From Anatilimnocola aggregata (GTDB lineage Bacteria; Planctomycetota; Planctomycetia; Pirellulales; Pirellulaceae), in contig NZ_CP036274.1 of the NCBI RefSeq assembly GCF_007747655.1, forward strand, positions 4,216,001-4,280,000: a stretch of 64,000 bases of DNA. Direction: 5' to 3'. The translations under genes were made by a program, and so were the position numbers. Below are positions 9,407 through 17,352 of the stretch, piece by piece. The notes under the pieces are model-generated. The model searched no databases, was not told the origin of the DNA, and was given only the letters and a program-made list of their open reading frames with translations. Within the stretch, counting starts at the first letter, position 1. Every line of letters starts with the position of its first letter.

Positions 9407-9841
9407 GAGAAGTCGTCCTGTCTGCGTGGTCCGGCGCGGCAGCGAAGGGGAAAGGGCGATTGCTGGCAATCGGGTTTCGCTGAGCGCAACTCGTTTTCTT
9501 AAAATATCTTACCAGGAGCAAGCAAGGAGTTGAAAGGAAACATCGGGCATTCGGGCACCTTGCAGCAGAGGTGAGTCGCCTGGCAAGCCTCGCGAGTTCG
9601 CGCCGGACAACTACCGCAAAATTACGCCACCAGTCCGGAAAAACAGGCGATATTTGGGAGGTTTGGCGGTCATTTCGCGTTATTTTGCGGTTTTTAAGAG
9701 GTTTTGCCGCTCTGCCCAGTTGCATTTTCGTGGGCAAACTATCTAATTTCGCCGCAATTCCGCCTTACGGACGGACAAACTATTTACTCGTTTCATCGAG
9801 GCATTTCGCAACGGAATGTCTCCCAGGGAGGTCGGTAGCAG
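9407..9841. promoter_or_regulatory. Divergent intergenic region upstream of HU
   Basis: The region lies between the outward-facing propeller gene and the HU gene and has T-rich stretches (for example around 9654-9710). A near-exact direct repeat GGGCAAACTATCTA (9732-9745) and GGACAAACTATTTA (9773-9786), 41 bp apart, lies 56-110 bp before the HU start. It may mark tandem promoter or operator sites. The ribosome binding site GGGAGGT occurs about 8-14 bp before ATG 9842. Confidence 0.45.
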
Positions 9842-10168
9842 ATGGCAAAGAAAGCCCCCGCGGCGAAGCCCGCCAGCAAGTCAGAAGTCTACGCCAACAT
9901 CGCTACGGCGACGGGTTTGACCAAGAAGCAGGTCAGCTCGGTGTTCGATGCGTTGACGGCCGAGATTGGCAAGGCTCTGGGCAAGAAGGGTTCGGGCGTG
10001 TTTCAGATCCCAGGCCTGGCCAAGATCAATCGTAAGGATATTCCCGCCAAGCCCGCTCAAAAGAACGTGCTCAACCGGTTCACCGGCGTGGTCGGCGATG
10101 TTCCTGCGAAGCCAGCTCGCAAGTCGGTCAAGGTTCGCCCTCTGAAGGGCCTGAAGTCGATGGTCTAA
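9842..10168 (+). CDS. HU-family DNA-binding protein with Lys/Ala/Pro-rich ends
   Basis: The product of 108 residues is a nucleoid-associated protein of the HU/IHF superfamily: SEVYANIATATGLTKKQVSSVFDALTAEIGKAL is the dimerising helical part and GSGVFQIPGLAKINRKD the start of the beta arm region. The N-terminus (AKKAPAAKPASK) and the C-terminal half (repeated PAKPAxK units and KSVKVRPLKGLKSM) are very basic. This resembles planctomycete HU variants more than the canonical 90-residue HU with its RNPxTG arm, which I cannot find. It would bind and bend DNA non-specifically in the nucleoid. A strong ribosome binding site (GGGAGGT) precedes ATG 9842 and a textbook terminator follows at 10234, so it is probably a strongly expressed single-gene unit. 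Confidence 0.9.
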   Translation: MAKKAPAAKPASKSEVYANIATATGLTKKQVSSVFDALTAEIGKALGKKGSGVFQIPGLAKINRKDIPAKPAQKNVLNRFTGVVGDVPAKPARKSVKVRPLKGLKSMV

Positions 10169-10233
10169 GTGACCGTTGGCCGATCAATCATTGGTCGAGG
10201 CAAGCAAACCGCTTGCTAAATAGAAGCTTACTG

Positions 10234-10275
10234 AACTCCCGTCGCGGCCCGGCCGATCGCGATGGGAGTTTTTTT
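10234..10275 (+). terminator. Intrinsic terminator of the HU gene
   Basis: AACTCCC (10234-10240) pairs with GGGAGTT (10264-10270). The inner TCGCG/CGCGA extends the stem after one mismatch, and TTTTT follows. This is a complete rho-independent terminator on the plus strand. Confidence 0.9.
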
Positions 10276-10354
10276 GTTGGTGGCCCGCAAGTCGTCGAGA
10301 ACCTATAACTCGTGAGACAATGTGTTTCGATGGATTCTGGAAAGAATTCTGCCA

Positions 10355-10579
10355 ATGAACCCGTTTATTCCCGCACCGACAGCTTGGATCGAGTCGATCG
10401 GCCAATTGTGTTTGCCGCCTGCGGCGGACCAGCACCTGCAAAGATTAATGGACCGGAATACCGAGGGACAATTGACCCCAACAGAAGTCGCTGAACTTGC
10501 AGCACTCGCGGAGTTGAGCGAAAGTCTGTCTTTGGTGAGAGCGGAAGCCCTTCAGCTTCTCGGCCGCAAGCCGCAATGA
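10355..10579 (+). CDS. Small hypothetical protein preceding a broken HNH gene
   Basis: This 74-residue protein (MNPFIPAPTAWIESIGQLC...) is mostly helical, with a middle part TPTEVAELAALAELSESLSLVRAEALQLL. I do not know a function. Its start at ATG 10355 is chosen because the preceding 11 codons read MFRWILERILP, which looks like untranslated leader. The stop overlaps the ATG of the HNH open frame by ATGA (10576-10579), showing that the two formed a translationally coupled pair. Such a small partner before an HNH nuclease suggests an accessory or toxin-antitoxin-like role, but that is only inference from arrangement. Confidence 0.7.
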   Translation: MNPFIPAPTAWIESIGQLCLPPAADQHLQRLMDRNTEGQLTPTEVAELAALAELSESLSLVRAEALQLLGRKPQ

Positions 10580-10734
10580 CTTCGCAGTCGGAGTTGGAAA
10601 AATTGGTTCAATGGCGCGCGGCAGATCGCTGCGAGTACTGACGGATGCACCAGCAGTTGCAAGGCGCGACTTTCCATATTGAGCATGTCGTTCCAAAGTC
10701 TCGCGGCGGACTCACGGAATAACAGGATGTGCAT
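10576..10734 (+). pseudogene. HNH endonuclease, inactivated by two in-frame stops
   Basis: From ATG 10576 the frame reads a 21-residue start ending in WRAADRCEY, then TGA at 10639-10641 exactly where the second cysteine of the usual CEYC zinc knuckle is expected. The same frame continues with RMHQQLQGATFHIEHVVPKSRGG, the HNH core (HIEHVVP is the H-N-H start), then GLTE and TAA at 10720-10722. Beyond this the signal is lost, so the C-terminal half appears deleted. The parent family is small HNH nucleases common in cyanobacteria and planctomycetes. A TGC to TGA change would explain the first stop. The upstream partner gene is still intact. Confidence 0.8.
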
Positions 10735-10865
10735 CAAACACTTATTTCGCTTATTCTGGTATGCCAACGAACCTTTCTGCCGCGATTCGCGTCTACAATT
10801 ACGTCTACGTTACAATGGCCGTACTTTACTAAGTGCTGCTGCAGCCTCCACCAGAGCCGTCCGAA

Positions 10866-11984
10866 ATGCGGCTCCTCATCATGCAACGCTCGAAGCTGCG
10901 AAGGCAAATCACCTTCGAAGCGGCTCGCCTCATGTACTCGCGGGAAGAATCGGAATATTTCCGCGCCAAGCAGAAGGCCGCTCACCGTCTTTGCCAAGGC
11001 TGGGTTAAACCCGCCGATTTGCCCAGTAATGCCGAAATTCGCGACGAAGTTCAAGCGCTGGCCCGCTTGCACGAGGGCGATCGCCGCACCGATAACCTGC
11101 GCGAGATGCGGATCGAAGCGCTGCGGATGATGCGGCTGCTCGCGCGGTTTCGCCCGCGCTTGATTGGCAGCGTGCTCACGGGGCATATTCGCGCGGGGTC
11201 CGATATCGACCTGCATTTATTCAGCGATAGCATCGAAGCGGTGTCGCACGTATTGGATGAACAAGGCCTCATCTACGACCTGGAGCGGAAACGCGTCCGC
11301 AAGCACGACGAAGAGCGGATCTTCACGCACATTCATGTGCAGGATCGCTTTCCGTTCGAACTCACGCTTTATCCGGCCGACAAAGCGCACTTCGTTTTCA
11401 AGAGTTCGATCACTGGGCAAGCCATCGAGCGGACCAGCATCGCGGAACTCGAGCAGTTCTTAGAGCGCGAGTATCCGGAGCTCGACGTAAACGAGGCTGT
11501 GCAGTCAGCTGCCGATCGTCCCGATCGGTTTCAGGTCTTTCAAAGCTTGCTGCTGCCGCTGGAGAACGTGAAGCAGAACTTGAAATATCATCCGGAGGGC
11601 GAAGCTCTCTATCACAGCTTGCAGGTGTTCGATCACATGCGCGACGAGCGGCCGTATGACGAAGAATTGCTGCTCGCCGCGCTGCTGCACGATGTGGGGA
11701 AGGCGATCGATCCACATAATCATGTGGTAGCCGGACTCGAAGCGCTCGATGGCTTCATCACGCAGCGGACGCGTTGGCTCATCGAGCATCACATGCTCGC
11801 GCAGCAAGCGCTGGATGGCACACTCGGCGCGCGAGCGCATCGGCGGCTGAAGGAATCGGAAGACTACGACGATCTGCTGACGCTAGCGCAGTGCGATCGT
11901 GCGGGGAGACAGCCAGGTGCTCAAGCACCGGAGTTGGACGAAGCGCTCGATTACATTCGTGAACTTGGCGCAACGTTTGGTTAA
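10866..11984 (+). CDS. Nucleotidyltransferase-HD domain fusion protein
   Basis: About 372 residues from ATG 10866 (GTG 10833 and ATG 10881 are alternatives; no clear ribosome binding site decides). Roughly residues 60-200 hold a polymerase-beta-like nucleotidyltransferase: RPRLIGSVLTGHIRAGSDID gives the GS...G...DxD signature. This part continues with a beta-rich segment HIHVQDRFPFELTLYPA. The C-terminal half is an HD domain: YHSLQVFDHM, LLAALLHDVGKAIDPHNHV with the HD metal pair, then HHMLAQQ. The combination recalls GlnD or CCA-adding enzymes, but GlnD's ACT domains and the tRNA-binding part are missing. Substrate unknown. The gene is not obviously in an operon. Confidence 0.8.
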   Translation: MRLLIMQRSKLRRQITFEAARLMYSREESEYFRAKQKAAHRLCQGWVKPADLPSNAEIRDEVQALARLHEGDRRTDNLREMRIEALRMMRLLARFRPRLIGSVLTGHIRAGSDIDLHLFSDSIEAVSHVLDEQGLIYDLERKRVRKHDEERIFTHIHVQDRFPFELTLYPADKAHFVFKSSITGQAIERTSIAELEQFLEREYPELDVNEAVQSAADRPDRFQVFQSLLLPLENVKQNLKYHPEGEALYHSLQVFDHMRDERPYDEELLLAALLHDVGKAIDPHNHVVAGLEALDGFITQRTRWLIEHHMLAQQALDGTLGARAHRRLKESEDYDDLLTLAQCDRAGRQPGAQAPELDEALDYIRELGATFG

Positions 11985-12006
11985 GCTGCGCCGGAGTATT
12001 CAATAG

Positions 12007-12083
12007 CGTGGGCTTTAGCCCACGTGAACTTGCCTGCGAGAAACGAGCCAGCGAGCGTTATCGAATGTGGGCTAAAGCCCACA
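12007..12083. repeat. Two copies of the GTGGGCTTTAGCCCAC palindrome
   Basis: CGTGGGCT-TT-AGCCCACG (12007-12024) and TGTGGGCT-AA-AGCCCACA (12066-12083) are perfect 8-bp hairpins with 2-nt loops, 41 bp apart, filling the gap between convergent genes. The second abuts the stop codon of the minus-strand gene. No T tract is present. They resemble dispersed REP-type palindromes, and may serve as the shared transcript end. Confidence 0.75.
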
Positions 12084-12974
12084 CTACGGGGTCTTCACGT
12101 CGAGGTGACCGAAGGCGAGCGCTTCGACATGATGTTCAGCCTGGAAGACGTCGGTCCAAGTGATGGCATCGGTCGAGTGGAGCAACCGGCCGCGCCAATT
12201 GGAACCGACGAATTGCTTTTCGCCGAAAACAGCAATCAGCGGGGCATTCGTATTGGGCTGGCGATCCCACTTCAGCCCGTCAGTTGAGTGATACGTGGCC
12301 CCCTGGCCGACCGCGACAAACCTCTCGCCGGTCCAGAGTACGCTGTTAATGTGCTCTCCTTCTTCGCCCGTTAGTCGCTCGGACCAAGTCACGCCGTCTG
12401 CGCTACTCATCCGCAGGCCGTGCAAGCCAACTCCAACGAACAGCCCGTTGCCGAAGGTGACATCAATGAGCGTATCGATGGCCTTCACCTTCTCGGTGTC
12501 GATCCATTCCTTGCCATCTTTCGAAGCTGCCCGCCGCCCGCGATCCCCCACGGCGACAAACCGCTCGTTGCCATAACAAACGCGGCGCAGCATGTTGCGG
12601 CCGGCAATCGGCGTGACGTCGCTCCACGTTTGCCCATCAGCGGAGGTCATCACAAATGGCTTCGAATCTCCCACGGAGCCCGGATCGCCACCCAGCCCAA
12701 GGAATTTGTCTTGGCCAAAACCGAGCCCGCGCAGGTAGCTGACGTATTTGGCATCGCGGGTGCCTGTTTGCCAGGTTGTGCCGTCGGCAGTCGAGGCATA
12801 AATGTTCGCGCCGCCGAAGGTGCCCACTGCAGCGAAGCGACCGTTGCCAAAACTGACCGCGCGATAGACCTCACCCTCTTTGCCGGTTTGGGCGTTGGAC
12901 CAGGTTTTGCCATCGGTGGAAGTCATCCGCAATCCGCGGTGACCGACGGCGACGAAGAGGGGAGAGAGTGGCAT
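12084..12974 (-). CDS. BNR/sialidase-like beta-propeller protein
   Basis: This protein of 296 residues is built of about six repeats of the type MTSTDGKTWSNA...RAVSFGNGRFAAVG: each has an S/T-DG-x-x-W turn like an Asp-box (BNR) followed by a strand with FVAVG. Such repeats form a six- or seven-bladed propeller. There is no signal peptide before MPLSPLFVAVG and the chain begins directly with a blade, so either the protein is cytoplasmic or a longer non-ATG start exists; I find no ribosome binding site. It lies last in a minus-strand series after the DUF1592 and DUF1552 genes, 91 bp from the latter. No catalytic residues of sialidases are evident. A ligand-binding role is likely. Confidence 0.8.
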   Translation of the reverse strand: MPLSPLFVAVGHRGLRMTSTDGKTWSNAQTGKEGEVYRAVSFGNGRFAAVGTFGGANIYASTADGTTWQTGTRDAKYVSYLRGLGFGQDKFLGLGGDPGSVGDSKPFVMTSADGQTWSDVTPIAGRNMLRRVCYGNERFVAVGDRGRRAASKDGKEWIDTEKVKAIDTLIDVTFGNGLFVGVGLHGLRMSSADGVTWSERLTGEEGEHINSVLWTGERFVAVGQGATYHSTDGLKWDRQPNTNAPLIAVFGEKQFVGSNWRGRLLHSTDAITWTDVFQAEHHVEALAFGHLDVKTP

Positions 12975-13000
12975 GAGGCTTTGAGGGAGTGAAGGAATCC

Positions 13001-13060
13001 GCTGAGGCGCAGAGGGGACGGAGCGGAGAATTCTCTGCGCTGTCTGTGCCTCTGTGGTTT
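13001..13060. repeat. CACAGAG/CTCTGCG intergenic repeat element
   Basis: On the minus strand this reads AAACCACAGAGGCACAGACA, then GCGCAGAGAATTCTC, then CCTCTGCGCCTCAGCGGATT. This kind of sequence, in which words close to CACAGAG and CTCTGCG alternate, recurs between genes in many unrelated bacteria. It fills the gap between the DUF1552 stop and the propeller start. I cannot assign a function. Confidence 0.5.
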
Positions 13061-13065
13061 AACTC

Positions 13066-14517
13066 TTACACAAGCCCAGGCAGCCGACCGTTGAGATCGC
13101 CAGCAAACCGCGACGTATGACTATCGCCAAACTCCTCGGTGGGAATGCCGAACAGGTTCAGCATCTCCAAGTAAAGGTTTGACATCGGGGCCTTCTCGTA
13201 CGCCAAATGCCGTCCCCCCTTCATCAAGCCACCTGCTTTGCCGGCTAGGACGACAGGGTAGTCATTGCGACCATGTCCGCCATCGGCCATGTACGATATG
13301 TACAGAAGCAGGCTGTTATCGAGCAGCGAGCTGCCACCTTCATCGATGGCTTGCAGCTTGGCGACGGTTTCCGCGAACAGCTGCGTGTACCAGGCATGAA
13401 TCTGGCGACAGGCTTCGCGGGCGATGGGGTCGGCATCCGTCGGCCGGGAAGCATTGCCTTGATGTTCCAGCGTATGACAGTGCCGCTCGTAACCGACGGT
13501 GACCACGCCGGGGAACATGCAGTCGTCGTTACCGACCGCCACGCTGACGACGCGCGTCGTATCGGTTTGAAACGCGAGAACAAGCATGTCGGCCATCAGG
13601 CGAATATAGTCGGCATGACGGGCCGGGTCCTGATCGGTGGGGCGAGTAATTTCCCAAATCGGCGTGCCCAGTTTGGGCAACGCCTCGGGAAGCGTGAGCT
13701 TGGATGAGCCGGGAGTGGCCAGGTCGAGCAAATCTTGCCGCTGGCGCGCTTCGGTGAAAGCGATTCGTTTTTCAACCGAGCGGACCGATTCCAAATACTG
13801 ATCCAGCTTCTGTTGATCGCCTTTGCCCAGCCCGCGCCGCAGATCATTCGCCTGGCTCAGGACCAAATCGAGCACGCCGCGGTCGAGAGAATCGTTCGTC
13901 GGCGGTTCGCTGTTGGCTGTGGCTCCGGCGGCCGCGCGACGTTGCCAGTTCGGCGCGACCGGCTGGCGGCCCCGAAACATGCGATCGAAGATCAGCCGGG
14001 GGTTGCCTTCGTAAGGAACGACCGAATCGCGCGAGCGGAAGGAGTAATTCTTTTCGCCGCCGTTTAAGCCGATCTCCAACGATGGAAGTAACGTCTCTTT
14101 GCCGATTGCCTGAGCCGCGGCCTGATCGACCGAGATGCCGGCGAAAAACTTGCCCCCTTCCTTCTTCACCGAGGTCGCGCCCGTCAGATGCAGCAGCGCG
14201 CAGTGCTCGTGAGCATTCAGGTTTTCGGAACGTCCCGAGTGAGACAACCCCGAAACAACCGTGATGTTGTCTTTGGCAAACTCGAGCGGCCGCAGAATCG
14301 ACGGCAACTTGGCCAGTGGTCCCGCTTCGGCCGGCTTCCACGATTCCAAAACCGTGCCTCCGGTCACGCTGAAAATGCCGAGTCGCACGGGCGGTTTGGC
14401 AATCTCTTTGCCCGCGGCAACACGCGCTGGAAACAGCGACTCGAAAAAAGGCAGCGACAACAGGGCCCCGGCAGAGCGGAGCATGGTGCGGCGGGATAGC
14501 GGCTGGGGAGATTTCAT
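13066..14517 (-). CDS. DUF1552 secreted protein
   Basis: This protein of 483 residues starts with a Tat-like leader (SRRTMLRSAGALLSLPFFESLFP). It has the DUF1552 layout: RLGIFSVTGGTVLESWKP, ITVVSGLSHSGRSENLNAHEHCALLHLTGA, GISVDQAAAQAIG, then ADMLVLAFQTDTTRVVSVAVGNDD, and near the end LLDNSLLLYISYMADGGHGRNDYPVVLAGKAGG. The alkaline-phosphatase-like fold of the related DUF1501 family is suggested by these last motifs. It is encoded 31 bp behind the DUF1592 gene on the same strand, the arrangement usual in planctomycetes. The pair probably acts together in the periplasm, perhaps in oxidative breakdown of polymers; this is inferred, not demonstrated. Confidence 0.92.
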   Translation of the reverse strand: MKSPQPLSRRTMLRSAGALLSLPFFESLFPARVAAGKEIAKPPVRLGIFSVTGGTVLESWKPAEAGPLAKLPSILRPLEFAKDNITVVSGLSHSGRSENLNAHEHCALLHLTGATSVKKEGGKFFAGISVDQAAAQAIGKETLLPSLEIGLNGGEKNYSFRSRDSVVPYEGNPRLIFDRMFRGRQPVAPNWQRRAAAGATANSEPPTNDSLDRGVLDLVLSQANDLRRGLGKGDQQKLDQYLESVRSVEKRIAFTEARQRQDLLDLATPGSSKLTLPEALPKLGTPIWEITRPTDQDPARHADYIRLMADMLVLAFQTDTTRVVSVAVGNDDCMFPGVVTVGYERHCHTLEHQGNASRPTDADPIAREACRQIHAWYTQLFAETVAKLQAIDEGGSSLLDNSLLLYISYMADGGHGRNDYPVVLAGKAGGLMKGGRHLAYEKAPMSNLYLEMLNLFGIPTEEFGDSHTSRFAGDLNGRLPGLV

Positions 14518-14548
14518 AGGACAAGCTTGGTTGGTACGACGCGTGGCT

Positions 14549-16966
14549 CTATTGGCTTAAGTTCGTGCGGCGGTATTGGAAAGGATAACTCTTCACGATC
14601 TGGGTGACGAGAGAAGAAAAACGATAGTCGTCCACCTTTAATTGCCCGGCAATTTCGCGCACGGGGCAATCGTCGCAGTCTTCCAGTTCGCGACCGAGGG
14701 CATACGTTAACATTTGCTCGCTCAAATTGCGGGCGAATTCGTCCTTGCGCGCGAGGATGATCTGCTTCAAATCGGCCACGCCGTTGAGCTTCTCGCCGGT
14801 GGGCAATTCGCCCGAAACATCGAGCGGCTGATCGCCCAGCGAATCGCGCCAGCGACCGACCGCGTTGAAATTATCGAGCGCGAAGCCGAGGGGATCCATT
14901 TTGCGATGGCACGCTGCGCACGAAGCATCTTGGGCATGTTGTGCGAGCTTTTCGCGGAACGTCTCCGCTTCCTTCTTGTTTTTGCCGGTCTCTTCTTTGA
15001 TCTGACTCACGTTAGCCGGCGGCGGTGGGGGCGGCGTACCGAAGATCACTTCGAGAATCCATTTGCCGCGCATCGTTGGGCTGGTTCGGGAAGTGTGTGA
15101 GGTCAGTGCGAGGATGCTTCCCATACCAAGCAGTCCGCCACGATGATCGCCGGGTTGCAGCGTGACGCGTTGCATTTCTTTGCCTGTGACCGCAGGCAGG
15201 CCGTAGTACTTCGCCAGTTCATCGTTGGCGAACGTGTAATCGGCAGCAAGCAAATCCAGCACGCTGCGGTCCTCGCGGCGGAGCGAATCGAAGAAAAGCG
15301 TCGTCTCTGCGAACATCGCTTGTCGCACGTTGGCATTGAACTCTGGAAAGAACTCGGTGCTCGGACGCGCGACGGGTAACTTGTGAATCTGCAGCCAATG
15401 CACCGCAAAGTTATCGGTGAGGGCCCGCGCGCGACGATCGCTGAGGAGTCGCTGCACTTGCTGTTCGAGCACCGTGCCCGTTCCGCGGCCGCGAACTTCG
15501 AACTCGGCAATGTTGCCGAACGAATTCTTCGGCGGCACATATCGGACATAACGCCGCTCGACGATTTCCGGCACGTCGTGACTCGTCCACCCGCGCGCAG
15601 GAGCCTTATCGACGGTGAGCAGTTCAACCACGTCGTCGCTGAAATCAGCTGTGCTAGAAGCTTGAAACTTGCCCCCTACCAGGCGCTGTTCGTGGGCGAC
15701 GCGCCCGGCAAAACGCAATCGTTGAATAGGTTGTGGTTTGCCCAAGTCGAGGCCAACCCAATAGCTGTTGGCACTGGGGCCATCGAGTTGAGTGAGCAGG
15801 TCGTTGTCAAAGACTTTGTCTCGATTGTTGCCTTGATGCGATTCGGAACCGGGGGCGGAAATCGGTTTGCCGCTGAACTTGATCGGTTCGGTCGAAGGAC
15901 CGGCGGCGGTTAAACGGCCGCGATCTGCTAAATCAAGCAGTTCGTCGTCCGGCATGCTCGACCAAAGGAAATACGACAATCTCGCAGCCAACTGATGATC
16001 GGTCACCGGCACGATTTCGCCGGGCTTGGCGTTTGCAATATCCTGCTCGATTCGAAACAGAAACTTCGGCGAGACGAGAATCGCCTTGAGCATGATGCGG
16101 ATGGAGTCGCCGTAGCTCTTCTGCTGAGCGCTGGCGCGGTCGAACAGAATCAGCAAGCGATCGACATCGGTGGGCGTTGACTGACCGCGATAAGCGCGGC
16201 GAGTCAAACCAGTAATGAGCGCGCGAGCCGCTGTGCGCGGTTCCATGCCAGCCGGCGGCGCGACGACATAATCGGCAGCGCGCCAATCGCCGGGCTTGAG
16301 CGAAAAGAGTTGCTCGCGGCTGTTGCGAGCCTGGTCGCGAATCTGACCGGAAACCGATGAACGGAGTTCGGTTTCGAACAGGCGATCGAGTGCCTGGTCG
16401 GCAGCGGCGAAGTACTTTTCGAGCAAAGTTGGCGGCAGTTCGAGCGCGGTAGCCAGATTGCCGTAGCTGTTCCCCTCACTTGTGTCGTCGGTCATGCCAA
16501 CAGCTGCACCTGCGTCGAACTCGAAGCCCAGCAGGTCGCGGATCGTGCGGTTGTATTCAGACATGGTCAAACGCCGCACGACAGCTGGTCCGGGGTCGCG
16601 ATTCGCCGGGTCGTTGCAATCGACGTTGTCGACGGCCCGCTTGAGCCACGCGAGCAGTCGTTCCTTCTCGCCGGGCTTCAGTTGCGGCGCGTCGGCAGGG
16701 GGCATATCGCCCGCTTCAAGCTGCGCGATCGCCTTGCGCCACAGTTTGCGTTGGCGGGCAGCCGTTTTGTCGTCGGTGATGGTGGCGAAGTTGACGTTGC
16801 CGGACTTTTCACTGGCTCCGTGACATTTTTCGCAGCGGGTTTGCAGTAGCGGGCGAATGTCTTCTTGAAAACTAGATTCCTCGGCATGCGCTAGCGAGCA
16901 AGAAAGCAGGTTGCCTGTCAGGAATAAAGCAGCACTAGTGAGCCAAATTCGAACGCGGAGTGCCAC
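14549..16966 (-). CDS. Secreted cytochrome c / DUF1592-family protein with an inserted discoidin-like domain
   Basis: About 805 residues from a GTG start at 16966, followed directly by a signal peptide (RIWLTSAALFLTGNLLSCSLAHA). Domains in order: a cytochrome-like module with a CEKCH haem site (IRPLLQTRCEKCHGASEKSG), DUF1587 (RRLTMSEYNRTIRDLLGFEF), DUF1595, and DUF1592 (LAARLSYFLWSSMPDDELLDL). Then at about residues 353-498 an insert resembles an F5/8-type C (discoidin) carbohydrate-binding domain: SYWVGLDLGKPQPIQRLRFA, RRYVRYV, FGNIAEFEVRG. After it the DUF1592 core resumes (VQRLLSDRRARALTDNFAVHWL), followed by DUF1588 and DUF1585 (CAACHRKMDPLGFALDNFNAVGRWRD). First gene of a probable operon with DUF1552 and the propeller. 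Confidence 0.9.
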   Translation of the reverse strand: MALRVRIWLTSAALFLTGNLLSCSLAHAEESSFQEDIRPLLQTRCEKCHGASEKSGNVNFATITDDKTAARQRKLWRKAIAQLEAGDMPPADAPQLKPGEKERLLAWLKRAVDNVDCNDPANRDPGPAVVRRLTMSEYNRTIRDLLGFEFDAGAAVGMTDDTSEGNSYGNLATALELPPTLLEKYFAAADQALDRLFETELRSSVSGQIRDQARNSREQLFSLKPGDWRAADYVVAPPAGMEPRTAARALITGLTRRAYRGQSTPTDVDRLLILFDRASAQQKSYGDSIRIMLKAILVSPKFLFRIEQDIANAKPGEIVPVTDHQLAARLSYFLWSSMPDDELLDLADRGRLTAAGPSTEPIKFSGKPISAPGSESHQGNNRDKVFDNDLLTQLDGPSANSYWVGLDLGKPQPIQRLRFAGRVAHEQRLVGGKFQASSTADFSDDVVELLTVDKAPARGWTSHDVPEIVERRYVRYVPPKNSFGNIAEFEVRGRGTGTVLEQQVQRLLSDRRARALTDNFAVHWLQIHKLPVARPSTEFFPEFNANVRQAMFAETTLFFDSLRREDRSVLDLLAADYTFANDELAKYYGLPAVTGKEMQRVTLQPGDHRGGLLGMGSILALTSHTSRTSPTMRGKWILEVIFGTPPPPPPANVSQIKEETGKNKKEAETFREKLAQHAQDASCAACHRKMDPLGFALDNFNAVGRWRDSLGDQPLDVSGELPTGEKLNGVADLKQIILARKDEFARNLSEQMLTYALGRELEDCDDCPVREIAGQLKVDDYRFSSLVTQIVKSYPFQYRRTNLSQ

Positions 16967-17083
16967 GTGGCGGCCTCGGAGACTTTAGAATTCAAAACGG
17001 CAGTTCAAACAGCGGGTGGAAGTTCTAAGTATAACAACCAGCCGAGATTTCTGCAGTCTTTCGCAGCTGAAGGAGCCGATCAC

Positions 17084-17323
17084 GTGACCGAACGGACGAT
17101 GGAAGAGCGTGTGGCCACGCTCGAGCAAGTGGTCGCGACGCAAAGTGACATGCTGATCAAATTGGTGGAAATGATGAACCACTTAGGTCAGGAGACGGCC
17201 GGCTTGAGCGAACGTCTGCAGGCGGTGAGCGATTCGAACGCTCAACGGCTGGAGAAGATCGGCAATATGTTTCAATCGCTCGTGTCGCAAATGGGCGGTA
17301 AACCGGACGCGAGTTCAAATTAG
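17084..17323 (+). CDS. Small coiled-coil protein
   Basis: This protein of 79 residues runs from GTG 17084, which follows GAAGGAG by 8 bp; the open frame extends to 16967 but that part overlaps the leader of the divergent DUF1592 gene. The sequence (TERTMEERVATLEQVVATQ...LVEMMNHLGQETAGLSERLQ...RLEKIGNMF) has heptad spacing of Leu/Val/Met over most of its length, so a coiled coil is predicted. Size and start recall SlyX-like proteins, but the match is too weak to name it. The epimerase gene begins 29 bp downstream on the same strand, so co-transcription is likely. Confidence 0.7.
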   Translation: MTERTMEERVATLEQVVATQSDMLIKLVEMMNHLGQETAGLSERLQAVSDSNAQRLEKIGNMFQSLVSQMGGKPDASSN

Positions 17324-17352
17324 CGATTCAAAATGGGGAAGGATGGACTGTT

